From: Flavobacterium xinjiangense
GTDB taxonomy: Bacteria; Bacteroidota; Bacteroidia; Flavobacteriales; Flavobacteriaceae
Assembly (NCBI RefSeq): GCF_900142885.1
Contig: NZ_FRCL01000008.1
Span: 99,537 to 163,536 of the forward strand
Length of the DNA: 64,000 bases
Direction of reading: 5' to 3'
In this document: piece after piece, positions 44,022 to 52,096 of the stretch
How positions within the stretch are numbered: position 1 is the stretch's first letter
How the letters are laid out: every line of letters starts with the position of its first letter
Made by a program: the position numbers and the translations under genes
The notes under the pieces: generated by a model
What the model saw: the letters and a program-made list of their open reading frames with translations, nothing else
Told to the model about the DNA's origin: nothing
Databases searched by the model: none

Positions 44022-44411
44022 TTAAAACCTTAATTCATTCTGAAGCAGTAATTGTTTTCCGTCGCTGAATATAAATATAGCTACTGGATTAAGTCCTTCG
44101 TAGTAGAACTTGAGTGCAACTCTTTCCTTAGTTCTTCTATTTATTAATGAATAGTAAAGCAAACGGGTTCCGGTAGTGTCATTTGTGAATTCCTCACACC
44201 GACTTTCCGATTCGAAGTAAGCTTCGTGATTGTTAATGATTAGTTTTACATCCCCGTAATTAGGCTTATCTAATAATACAAGAGTAGATTTGTTGTCTAT
44301 GAAAAATCCTCCTACTCTTGTGTTTAATGATTGAGTGAAATTGTGTGTTCCTATTTGGGAGAACATTGAAGCTGATACTAGTATAACTAGTAATAATAAT
44401 ATTTTTTTCAT
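44022..44411 (-). CDS. Hypothetical exported protein of the island
   Basis: The 129-residue protein has a signal peptide (ILLLLVILVSASMFSQ). The mature part is rich in beta strands (GGFFIDNKSTLVLLD, VKLIINNHEAYFES, RLLYYSLINRRTKERVALK, NPVAIFIFSDGKQLLL). It lies first in the row of five unknown genes and is divergent from the HTH regulator gene. Function unknown. Confidence 0.6.
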   Translation of the reverse strand: MKKILLLLVILVSASMFSQIGTHNFTQSLNTRVGGFFIDNKSTLVLLDKPNYGDVKLIINNHEAYFESESRCEEFTNDTTGTRLLYYSLINRRTKERVALKFYYEGLNPVAIFIFSDGKQLLLQNELRF

Positions 44412-44745
44412 GGTTTAGATTGTTATAAAACTTCTTTTGATCTGCTTAAAGGGATAGGAATTTACTAACAAAGGAATAGGTATTACTTCCTGCTCACAAT
44501 ACCCACTTTTAGTGATTTGTTAGCAAAGTAATTTGTTTTCAAATCATTCCATTGCGGGTTTCCTCATTCTGTAAAATAAACCGCTTTTATTTTAGATTAT
44601 TAACAAGGACTTTCTTCAGTACTTTTAGATTAGTGTATTACATGATTCACGGATTTTATATCAATTCACAAATCTAATTTAATTTTCGACTTATAAGTCG
44701 ACACGTGAAAAGAATTTTGATTTAACCGTTTGTTTCCTTTGTTCA
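44412..44745. other. Divergent intergenic region with candidate operator
   Basis: No gene seen. It holds a perfect 16-bp palindrome TCGACTTATAAGTCGA at 44686-44701, 44 bases before the HTH gene. Upstream are AT-rich stretches with no clear promoter match. Confidence 0.6.
44686..44701. promoter_or_regulatory. Perfect 16-bp palindrome, candidate repressor operator
   Basis: TCGACTTATAAGTCGA is self-complementary over all 16 bases. It lies upstream of the HTH regulator gene, in the space shared with the divergent unknown operon, as expected of an element's master switch. Confidence 0.6.
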
Positions 44746-44991
44746 ATGCAGAAGCATCTAGAACAGATAGAACTTGAATTAGTCAAAAGGATATACAAAG
44801 AGTTCCTTGTAAAATTCAATGGAAATAAATCTGAGTTTGCCAGAGCTGCACTATGTTCAGAAACTACCGTAAGAAGAGTATTTAGAAATGAACAAAGAAT
44901 GACTGTTGATTTACTATTGAGATTCTGTTTTGCTTTGAGTATAGATATAAATGAAATTTTTGAAGGAATAAATATTTTAAATGAAAAATGA
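44746..44991 (+). CDS. Helix-turn-helix regulator (XRE-like)
   Basis: The 81-residue protein has a HTH with the pattern NKSEFARAALCSETTVRRVFRN (split), followed by MTVDLLLRFCFALSIDINEIF, as in small XRE/Cro-type regulators. It would bind DNA and control the element, possibly through the palindrome 44 bases upstream. It is the only plus-strand gene on the right half of the island and converges on the integrase gene. Confidence 0.82.
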   Translation: MQKHLEQIELELVKRIYKEFLVKFNGNKSEFARAALCSETTVRRVFRNEQRMTVDLLLRFCFALSIDINEIFEGINILNEK

Positions 44992-45022
44992 GCCTAAAAC
45001 GTGTTAAATGCGTTAGACTCAT
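44988..45022. terminator. Convergent terminator between HTH and integrase genes
   Basis: ATGAG with CTA and ACG on the left pair with CGT, TAG and CTCAT on the right; it overlaps the stop codon of the HTH gene and precedes the integrase stop. Confidence 0.6.
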
Positions 45023-45028
45023 TCTATA

Positions 45029-46234
45029 TTATTTCAATTTGTCCTTTAGATTAGACATCGCTTCACTCACTTTCTTTTGCACGACTTTCCCGTAACTTTC
45101 CTGCGTAATAACCATGTTTGAATGTCCTAATAGTTCGGAAACGATTTCCATTGGAACATCATTGTACAGTAAAACTGTAGAAGCAAATGTTTTCCTAGCA
45201 ATGTGGTGTGTCAATCTTTTTTCAATTCCAGTTATAGCTGAAATTTCCTTGAGATAAGAATTGAATTTTTGATTACTTATTGGAGGGAAGATGCGGTTAC
45301 TATCAGTTGAGTATTTCTCAATAATTTCTTGAGCCTTTGGTAGAATTGGAATGGAGATTTGACGTTGTGTTTTTTCACGTTTCATCTGAATCCAGTTAAT
45401 GTCGTCAAAACCTATTTGGATGTTCTGCTTCTCAAGATGTGCCATTTCATTATAGGCTAGTCCTGTGTAACAACAGAAAATAAATAGGTCTTGAATGGTG
45501 CTTAATCTCTTTTGTTGTAATACTGCTTCTTCAAGGGTTTTGAGTTCTTCTGTAGTAAGGAATATAACGGTTTTACGGACTGTTTTAGACTTGTGAAGTA
45601 TAAATGGATCTCTATCTAAATAGCCTTCTGAAATAGCCTGTTTTATTGGCGTTCTTAGCCTTTGAATGGTTTTGTTGATAGTAATTTGCTCTTGCTTCTT
45701 TTCTGTTTTTAAATAGTAGTCAAAATCACTTAGAAACTGTAGACTTAGTTCTTTTAATGGGTAATCTGTTTTCTTGTATTTCCATTTTAGGAAAGCTTCT
45801 AAATGGTTGCCTACATAAACGAACTTGTTATACGTATTGTCTTTGATTTCTAGTCCTACTAGTTTTTCGATTTTGGAGAGATACTGTTTGTAGTAGGAGA
45901 GAATGAATTCACTTTTCTTTAGTTCTTTGCCAAAGTATTTGTCGTGAATGTCTTCAATAGAAAAAGGATTTTCTTGTAATCTTAAAATCATGTAGATGCT
46001 ATTGACCTTAGATTTTATTTTGTCCAATTGAGAGTTGTATAGAATTGCAGATTTGTGGGAATTTAGAATTACTTGGTTTTTGGTATCCCAATGCTCGGAC
46101 TCAATATTAATGCCTGTGCTAATCTGTTTTCTGTTCCCATTTAGGGTTATTCGGCAAAATAATGGAGATTGATTCTTCTTGTTTTTTCTATTCTTTCCTT
46201 CAATAAATAGAATTTTGAAATTGTCTGTTGTCAT
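45029..46234 (-). CDS. Tyrosine recombinase (site-specific integrase)
   Basis: The 401-residue protein has an arm-binding N-terminus, a SAM-like domain (about 100-210) and a catalytic domain. Visible are H344-x2-R347 (HHIARKTF), H371 (LLGHSN) and the nucleophile Tyr381 (QESYGKV). The first catalytic Arg, expected in the TGLR-x-x-E motif, is Ala in CYTGLAYNE (255-263), as in many Bacteroidota recombinases. It lies 175 bases from the right attachment site, facing away from the tRNA, so it most likely moves this island. Confidence 0.95.
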   Translation of the reverse strand: MTTDNFKILFIEGKNRKNKKNQSPLFCRITLNGNRKQISTGINIESEHWDTKNQVILNSHKSAILYNSQLDKIKSKVNSIYMILRLQENPFSIEDIHDKYFGKELKKSEFILSYYKQYLSKIEKLVGLEIKDNTYNKFVYVGNHLEAFLKWKYKKTDYPLKELSLQFLSDFDYYLKTEKKQEQITINKTIQRLRTPIKQAISEGYLDRDPFILHKSKTVRKTVIFLTTEELKTLEEAVLQQKRLSTIQDLFIFCCYTGLAYNEMAHLEKQNIQIGFDDINWIQMKREKTQRQISIPILPKAQEIIEKYSTDSNRIFPPISNQKFNSYLKEISAITGIEKRLTHHIARKTFASTVLLYNDVPMEIVSELLGHSNMVITQESYGKVVQKKVSEAMSNLKDKLK

Positions 46235-46408
46235 AACTTTTTGTTTTAGTCAGACATGCAATTGGTTACGATAAAAAAAGTGATGCCTTTTAGAAAAAGA
46301 GATGATGCCTAATATGTTGCCTTTTTTTGCAAAATAAGTTGGCAAGTTGGCAGAAGTCAAAAATTCTCTCTTCTCTACTAAACCATCGTGAATACCCGCT
46401 TTCACTAC

Positions 46409-46476
46409 CGCTTTAAAACAAAAAAGACCTTACATCACTGTAAAGTCTTTTTAAAAAGCTCCCTCTCTTGGGCTCG
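46409..46476. repeat. Right attachment site (68-bp direct repeat, inside the intact tRNA)
   Basis: Repeat of 28262-28329 with two mismatches. It contains the tRNA terminator and the 3' part of tRNA-Asn up to the T-loop, keeping the tRNA whole after integration. Confidence 0.9.
46421..46457 (-). terminator. Intrinsic terminator of tRNA-Asn
   Basis: On the minus strand GACTTTACA and TGTAAGGTC pair with one G-U; T-rich sequence follows. It lies within the repeated attachment sequence. Confidence 0.8.
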
Positions 46477-46532
46477 AACCAAGGACCCTCTGATTAACAG
46501 TCAGATGCTCTAACCAACTGAGCTAAGAAGGA
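46459..46532 (-). tRNA. tRNA-Asn (anticodon GTT)
   Basis: The 74-base minus-strand sequence folds fully: acceptor stem TCCTTCT with AGAGGGA (one G-U), D-arm GCTC/GAGC, anticodon stem TCTGA/TCAGA with the loop CTGTTAA (anticodon GTT), and T-arm CTTGG/CCAAG with loop TTCGAGC. The discriminator is G; CCA is not encoded. Its 3' part is the integration site of the island. Confidence 0.97.
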
Positions 46533-46612
46533 AACTGTATATTTTTATTCTTGTAATGAATGAACGTTTTTGTGTGCTTTATTATGATGTTTGTTTCAGT
46601 TGTAAAGCGGTG

Positions 46613-46642
46613 CAAAGATAGGGGTAAATTTGATTTCTGCAA
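46613..46642 (-). promoter_or_regulatory. Promoter of tRNA-Asn
   Basis: On the minus strand TTG (46640-46642), 19 bases, then TATCTTTG (46613-46620), a full Bacteroidota promoter match about 80 bases before the tRNA. Confidence 0.75.
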
Positions 46643-46670
46643 GCAAAAATTAATTTTTTTTTACTTTTTT

Positions 46671-48014
46671 TTACTTCCCTACAATTGCCTTGTAAATGTC
46701 ATTTCCGTTAGCAAATAGTAACAGTGTTATAAGTAATACGAAACCAACCATTTGCGCATTCTCTAGGAATTTATCACTTGGTTTTTTACCGCTAATGATT
46801 TCATATAATAAAAACATTACATGACCTCCATCGAGTGCAGGAATCGGCAATAAGTTCATAACTCCAAGCATTATTGATAAGATTGCGGTAATTGACCAAA
46901 AAGTTTCCCAACTCCAATTGCTAGGGAAAATATCAAATATGGCTTTAAATCCACCCACTTGTTTGTAAGCGCCAGTACTTGGACTGAAAATCATTTTTAA
47001 TTGTTTTCCGTACCCTACCAATTGGTTTTTACCTTTTGTAATACCAAACGGAATAGACTCGAATAAACTAAATTCTTGTTTGCTGATTTTATAGTACCCT
47101 AATTTTTCTAATGATTCCATTCCTAGTCCACCAGGTTGAACACCAAGTTTTCCTTCATTTGAAACTTGAACAGGTACTACTACTTCTTTTTGATTTCTGA
47201 AAACGACAGCAGAAATGGCTTTGTTTTTATTGCTTTCTAAAACTGTTTTGCCTTCATCAAAGTACTTTATTTTTTGTCCGTTAAGAGAAATTAAAATATC
47301 TTTCGCTTGCAAAGCAGTGTTTTTAGATTCAGGGGCAACAGCTCCAATAACGAATGGCATTCTAATACCAACAATTGGTGCTTTTTCAACTTTTGACAAT
47401 TGATCTACAAAATCATTCGGCATTTTTATTTCTTGTTGGACTCCGTTTCTTTCAATAAGAACCTGCTTGCCCATTACAATTTTTGCACTGATATCATTGT
47501 CAAATTTGGCTATTTTTTCTCCATCTACCGCTAAGATTTTATCTCCCGTCTTGAAACCTGCATTTTGCATCGCTTTATTCTCAATCAAAAGACCGTCTTT
47601 CAAGTCTGCATTAGCAATATAAGTATCGCCATAAGCAAATGCCATTCCGATATAAATAATGAATGCCAAAATGAAATTCACGGTAACGCCACCCAGCATA
47701 ATAATCAAACGTTGCCAAGCCGGTTTAGAACGAAATTCCCACGGTTGCGGTGGTAAAGCCATTTGTTCTTTGTCCATGCTTTCGTCAATCATTCCGGATA
47801 TTTTTACATAACCACCAAGAGGCAACCAACCAATACCGTATTCGGTTTCGCCAATTTTCTTTTTTAGAAGGGAATATTTAACGTCAAAAAACAAGTAAAA
47901 TTTTTCGACTCTGGTTTTGAATAATTTGGCAGGAATAAAATGTCCTAATTCGTGAAGTATAATAAGTAATGATAAGCTCAATAAAAATTGAGAAAGCTTT
48001 ATAAATATGTCCAT
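46671..48014 (-). CDS. rseP: RIP metalloprotease RseP (site-2 protease)
   Basis: The 447-residue inner-membrane protease has the zinc site HELGH at residues 21-25 in the first membrane helix. A PDZ region follows in the middle (GDKILAVDGEKI), and the conserved LLPIPALDGGH near residues 388-398 supplies the third ligand. It cleaves transmembrane substrates such as anti-sigma factors or leftover signal peptides. It is monocistronic, with its own promoter at 48043-48050, and lies just beyond the island. Confidence 0.95.
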   Translation of the reverse strand: MDIFIKLSQFLLSLSLLIILHELGHFIPAKLFKTRVEKFYLFFDVKYSLLKKKIGETEYGIGWLPLGGYVKISGMIDESMDKEQMALPPQPWEFRSKPAWQRLIIMLGGVTVNFILAFIIYIGMAFAYGDTYIANADLKDGLLIENKAMQNAGFKTGDKILAVDGEKIAKFDNDISAKIVMGKQVLIERNGVQQEIKMPNDFVDQLSKVEKAPIVGIRMPFVIGAVAPESKNTALQAKDILISLNGQKIKYFDEGKTVLESNKNKAISAVVFRNQKEVVVPVQVSNEGKLGVQPGGLGMESLEKLGYYKISKQEFSLFESIPFGITKGKNQLVGYGKQLKMIFSPSTGAYKQVGGFKAIFDIFPSNWSWETFWSITAILSIMLGVMNLLPIPALDGGHVMFLLYEIISGKKPSDKFLENAQMVGFVLLITLLLFANGNDIYKAIVGK

Positions 48015-48042
48015 TTTTTAATTTTAGTTCTTTTACAACTTA

Positions 48043-48050
48043 CAAAAGTA
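48043..48050 (-). promoter_or_regulatory. -7 element of rseP
   Basis: On the minus strand TACTTTTG matches TAnnTTTG, 28 bases before the start; TTG at 48074-48076 is 23 bases upstream. Confidence 0.6.
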
Positions 48051-48204
48051 AGGTTTTCTATTTGTTTAATTTACAATAATTGTTCCATACCGTTTTAAAA
48101 GTTTGTTAATTAATAGAATTTCAATTTTTAGTTTCATTGATGTCCCTTAACTTTACTTTTTTGAAACGAATATTTCTCGTTATCTTCACTTTAAAATCAA
48201 CTTT

Positions 48205-49272
48205 ATGTCTTCAAAATTATTTTCTCCTCTTCAAATAAAAAGCATTACACTTAAGAATAGAATTGTCATTTCTCCAATGTGCCAATATTCAGCAACAGAT
48301 GGTTTCGCCAATGATTGGCATCTTGTACATTTAGGCAGTCGTGCCAGCGGTGGTGCGGGATTAATCATTCAGGAAGCGACTTCCGTTTCTCCTGAAGGCA
48401 GAATTTCACCCGGAGATTTAGGACTTTGGAACGACCAACAGATCGATAAAATGAAAATTATCAATCAGTTTATTCTCAGCCAAAATGCAGTTCCCGGAAT
48501 ACAATTGGCACATGCCGGAAGAAAAGCCAGTGCTGCATCGCCATGGGAAGGCGGTAGAAAAATAGAGGTAAATCAAGGAGGATGGGATACTGTAGCTCCT
48601 AGTGCTGTAGGGTATCACGAAAATGAAAAACCACCAATAGCGCTGGATAAATCCGGAATCCAAAAAGTTGTTTCTGATTTTGCATCTGCGACCAAAAGAG
48701 CGGTAGAAGCGGGTTTTGAAGTTATGGAAATTCATGCGGCCCACGGTTATTTATTGCATCAGTTTCTTTCGCCTTTATCCAATTTTCGAACAGACGAATA
48801 CGGAGGAAGTTTTGAGAACCGAATCAGATTGACTCTGGAAGTGGTGGAAGCCGTACAATCGGAGTGGACAAAAGAGTTGCCTTTATTCATCAGAATATCA
48901 GCAACAGACTGGGCTGAAGGCGGATGGAATATTGAAGAGTCAGTACAGCTTTCGAAAATACTAAAAGAAAAAGGAGTCGATTTAATAGATGTTTCTTCAG
49001 GCGGGGCAGTATCGCATCAGCAAATTCCGTTGGGACCAAATTACCAAGTACCTTTCGCAGACCAAATCAAAAAGGAAGTTGGAATCAGTACTGGCGCCGT
49101 GGGATTAATCACCGAAGCCGCTCAGGCAGAAGAAATCATTGCTTCAGGAAAAGCGGATTTGGTCCTGTTTGCCAGGGAATCGCTTAGAAACCCCAATTTA
49201 GGGTTGGCATTTGCCGCAGCCCTTAATGTTGATGTGTCATGGCCAAAACAATATCAAAGAGCCAAAATTTAG
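48205..49272 (+). CDS. NADH:flavin oxidoreductase, Old Yellow Enzyme (YqjM/NamA-like)
   Basis: The 355-residue FMN enzyme is of the YqjM type: VISPMCQYSATDGFANDWH near residues 22-40 (with the flavin-tuning Cys), HAGRKA, and HAAHGYLLHQFLSPLSN with the two active-site His residues, then NRIRLTLEVVEAV and VGLITEAAQAEEI. It reduces activated alkenes with NAD(P)H. The gene is divergent from rseP and co-directional with an oxidoreductase gene 96 bases downstream. Physiological substrate unknown. Confidence 0.94.
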   Translation: MSSKLFSPLQIKSITLKNRIVISPMCQYSATDGFANDWHLVHLGSRASGGAGLIIQEATSVSPEGRISPGDLGLWNDQQIDKMKIINQFILSQNAVPGIQLAHAGRKASAASPWEGGRKIEVNQGGWDTVAPSAVGYHENEKPPIALDKSGIQKVVSDFASATKRAVEAGFEVMEIHAAHGYLLHQFLSPLSNFRTDEYGGSFENRIRLTLEVVEAVQSEWTKELPLFIRISATDWAEGGWNIEESVQLSKILKEKGVDLIDVSSGGAVSHQQIPLGPNYQVPFADQIKKEVGISTGAVGLITEAAQAEEIIASGKADLVLFARESLRNPNLGLAFAAALNVDVSWPKQYQRAKI

Positions 49273-49368
49273 TAGTACAATATTTCAACACGAATTTGCA
49301 CCAATTGTTTAGTGTAAATTCCTGAATTTCGTTTTTAACTTTTCAAATTAGTATTTAATTACCGTACC

Positions 49369-50409
49369 ATGCAAAAAATAAGAACTGCGTTACTTTCTTA
49401 CGGAATGTCCGGAAAAGTATTCCACGCACCATTTATATCGTTTCACCCCGGATTTGAACTGATTGGTTCGTGGGAAAGAAGTAAAAAATTGATACGCGAG
49501 GATTATCCATCGGTTAAAAGTTATTTCCAAATTGATGCGCTGCTTGAGGACGATGTAGATTTGGTCATCGTAAATACGCCGGTCGAAACGCATTATGAAT
49601 ATGCTAAAAAAGTATTGCTTGCCGGAAAACATGCCATTGTCGAAAAAGCATTTACCACAACTGTTGCCCAAGCACAAGAACTGGCAGCTTTGGCAAACGA
49701 AAGAGGAGTAAAATTGGCCGTTTTCCAAAATAGAAGGTGGGACAGTGATTTCAAAACAGTACAAAAAATTATTTCAGAGAAAAAATTAGGGGATATTGTG
49801 GAGGCTGAATTTCATTTTGACCGCTACAATCCACTTTTAAGTCCAAAATCCCACAAAGAAACTGCTAATTCCGGAGCGGGAATCCTGAAAGATTTAGGAC
49901 CTCATTTAATTGATCAGGTCTTGTGTTTATTTGGTTTGCCTAAAGCTGTTTTTGCCGATATTCGTATCACTAGAGAACATTCTTTAGTAGATGATTACAT
50001 TGATATTTTATTGTACTATCCTGATTCTAGAGTCCGATTAAAAGCCGGTTTTTTTGTTAGAGAAGCGAATCCTGCTTATGTGATTCATGGCAAAAAAGGA
50101 TCTTTCCTAAAACCACGTGGCGATGTGCAGGAAGACGATTTGAAATTGGGAAAAAAACCTAATTTAGAGGAATGGGGAACAGAAGCTAAGAGCAAAGAAG
50201 GGCTTCTTCATACGGAGTTTCATACTGATATATTACGGGAAAATGTACCAACACTTCAAGGGAACTATTATGATTTTTTTGACGGGGTCTACAATTCCAT
50301 TTCAAATAATCAGCCGGAACCTGTTACTGCACAAGATGGCGTTCATGTCATGCAAATTATTGAAGCCGCAATTCAAAGTAGTGCCCAGAAGAAAGTGATT
50401 GACTTATAG
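49369..50409 (+). CDS. Gfo/Idh/MocA family oxidoreductase
   Basis: The 346-residue protein has an N-terminal NAD(P)-binding fold (ALLSYGMSGKVFHAPFI), the sugar-dehydrogenase motif GKHAIVEKAFTTT with Lys in the place of the EKP active-site lysine, and a C-terminal substrate domain (GAGILKDLGPHLIDQVLCLFG, split). Family members oxidise sugars or related polyols. The GMSGKVFHAPFI start is the form seen in YdgJ/YvaA-like proteins. The substrate is not visible. Confidence 0.93.
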   Translation: MQKIRTALLSYGMSGKVFHAPFISFHPGFELIGSWERSKKLIREDYPSVKSYFQIDALLEDDVDLVIVNTPVETHYEYAKKVLLAGKHAIVEKAFTTTVAQAQELAALANERGVKLAVFQNRRWDSDFKTVQKIISEKKLGDIVEAEFHFDRYNPLLSPKSHKETANSGAGILKDLGPHLIDQVLCLFGLPKAVFADIRITREHSLVDDYIDILLYYPDSRVRLKAGFFVREANPAYVIHGKKGSFLKPRGDVQEDDLKLGKKPNLEEWGTEAKSKEGLLHTEFHTDILRENVPTLQGNYYDFFDGVYNSISNNQPEPVTAQDGVHVMQIIEAAIQSSAQKKVIDL

Positions 50410-50523
50410 TTTTATCCAGAATTTCAGCAATTTAACCGGGAATTCGATGGGACTTTTTATAAACAATAACGTTGTAAATTGAGCGGCCTAGCGTATTCAC
50501 GTCATTGGAAACATCTCTTTTTG

Positions 50524-50531
50524 TACTTTTG
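50524..50531 (+). promoter_or_regulatory. -7 element upstream of the MFS gene
   Basis: TACTTTTG, with TTG at 50505-50507 sixteen bases before. It lies inside the first 50 codons of the longest frame, so the true start must be downstream of it. Confidence 0.6.
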
Positions 50532-50559
50532 CGGGGTACAACTTCAAAATAGAGTTCAC

Positions 50560-51771
50560 TTGATTGATTTAAATTTTATATCTCGGTTCAAAACCAAAGC
50601 AAAATATAAGAAAACATATAAGGATGCTAAACTTTCTTATTTGAACCGCATTCGTTGGGCCGTTTCTATGTTTTATTTTGGAATGGGATTGTGTTTTGCC
50701 ACTTGGGCCAGCAGAATTCCTGATATTAAAACCGAATTGCATTTGGGATCAGGCGAATTAGGAACTATTTTATTCGCAATTCCGCTGGGACAATTGATTA
50801 TTATGCCTTTTTCGGGGAAATTAGTGACCCGTTTTGGAAGTCACCGCATCCTCGTCTTTGCGCTTTTGTTCTATGTTTTAAGTTTATCGAGTTTAGGATT
50901 GGCAGTCGCTTCTTGGCAACTTTCCCTTGGATTATTATTTTTCGGAATCTTTGGAAACTTGTCGAATATTGCAGTAAATACTCAGGGCGTTTACACCGAA
51001 GAACTTTTTAAAAAAACAATTATGTCTTCGTTTCACGGCATGTGGAGTTTAGCAGGTTTCATTGGAGCTGTTGTAGGAATAGGAATGCTGGCGTTAGAGC
51101 TTACGCCGTTAATTCATTTTATGATTGTGGGCGGAATCGTTCTTTTATTAATGATTTTCAATTATAAATTGTTGATAAAAGCCAAGGAAACAATCAAAAC
51201 CGAAAAGAAAAAGTTATTCTCAAAACCAGACAGTGCTTTAATTTGGTTAGGTATAATTGGTTTTTGCTGCATGGCAAGCGAAGGAGTGATGTTTGATTGG
51301 AGCGGCGTTTATTTCAAAGATGTTATCAAAGCGCCCGGACCATTAGTGATTTTGGGATATACTTCATTTATGATTATGATGGCTGGAGGACGATTTTTTG
51401 GGGATGGTTTAATTCATAAATTCGGAAGAAAAACAGTAATGCAAATCAGCGGAATTATGATTTCGGCAGGACTTTTTACCTCAGTATTTTTTCCGTTTTT
51501 AATTCCGTCTACTATTGCATTTATGTTTGTTGGACTAGGAGTTTCTACCATTGTTCCAACGATTTATAGTATTGCGGGGAAAAACCCAACAGTTCCCCCC
51601 GGAGAAGCGTTAACAATTGTTTCGAGCGTAAGTTTTCTTGGCTTTTTGATGGGACCTCCTGTAATTGGATATATTGCCGAATTATTTGGTCTGCGATTTT
51701 CATTTGCTTTCATCGGTGTATTTGGAGTTTTGATAGCATTTATGGTTTCCAGAATCAAGGCAATTCAATAA
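50560..51771 (+). CDS. MFS transporter
   Basis: The membrane protein has about 12 hydrophobic segments beginning at WAVSMFYFGMGLCFATWASR, with an MFS loop motif near KLVTRFGSHRI and a second half near DGLIHKFGRKTVM. The frame is open from 50479, but a promoter at 50524-50531 rules that out; TTG at 50560 or TTG at 50641 (just before the first membrane helix) are the candidates. It resembles FucP/YbjJ-like sugar or efflux carriers of unknown substrate. It follows the two oxidoreductase genes. Confidence 0.88.
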   Translation: MIDLNFISRFKTKAKYKKTYKDAKLSYLNRIRWAVSMFYFGMGLCFATWASRIPDIKTELHLGSGELGTILFAIPLGQLIIMPFSGKLVTRFGSHRILVFALLFYVLSLSSLGLAVASWQLSLGLLFFGIFGNLSNIAVNTQGVYTEELFKKTIMSSFHGMWSLAGFIGAVVGIGMLALELTPLIHFMIVGGIVLLLMIFNYKLLIKAKETIKTEKKKLFSKPDSALIWLGIIGFCCMASEGVMFDWSGVYFKDVIKAPGPLVILGYTSFMIMMAGGRFFGDGLIHKFGRKTVMQISGIMISAGLFTSVFFPFLIPSTIAFMFVGLGVSTIVPTIYSIAGKNPTVPPGEALTIVSSVSFLGFLMGPPVIGYIAELFGLRFSFAFIGVFGVLIAFMVSRIKAIQ

Positions 51772-52096
51772 AATTCAAATCTGTTTTTCTACACATAATT
51801 TCTTAAACCCGAATTGTTTTTTTAAACGATTCGGGTTTTTTATAAGAATTATTTTGCTAAAAAGTATTTATTTATAGTTTTTTTCTTATTTTTATCGTTA
51901 GAATCCAAATAATCAGCCATTTGCCATTGTTTCGGATTTTAAATACCACACTTTTCCAAAAATCATTTCCCGTTAATTTTCAATCTGTTTTTCCTATTTG
52001 GAACACTATTTCCGTGGCTTTTTTTGAACCCAAAAACGGAGATACCACTTTCTTTAAAACAGAATTTTCAAACTTTTTTATAACCAGTGACTATTT
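51772..52096. other. Intergenic region before the second TonB receptor
   Basis: Holds the MFS terminator (51805-51842) and then AT-rich sequence. I saw no gene, riboswitch or clear TAnnTTTG promoter. Confidence 0.5.
51805..51842 (+). terminator. Intrinsic terminator after the MFS gene
   Basis: AAACCCGAAT (51805-51814) pairs with ATTCGGGTTT (51829-51838), followed by T residues. Confidence 0.85.

Larger units (their letters stand above)
28262..46476. mobile_element. Integrated genomic island in tRNA-Asn carrying type I restriction-modification
   Basis: About 18.2 kb bounded by 68-bp direct repeats made from the 3' end of the tRNA-Asn gene and its terminator. A tyrosine recombinase gene lies next to the intact tRNA. 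Cargo: hsdM, hsdS, hsdR, a HigB/HigA-ImmA pair, a RepA-like ATPase, GIY-YIG nuclease, Sak4-like ATPase, DUF3871 protein, five unknown small genes and a HTH regulator. No relaxase, conjugation or virion genes are seen. It is therefore an integrative element moved by a helper, a satellite-like island or a decayed one. Confidence 0.88.

Noticed and set aside
28262..46476. Complete prophage or conjugative element
   Set aside because: No capsid, tail, terminase, portal, relaxase or transfer genes were found, only integrase and replication-type genes.
50479..50559. Extended N-terminus of the MFS transporter
   Set aside because: A TAnnTTTG promoter element lies within it, and the encoded residues are unlike an MFS start.
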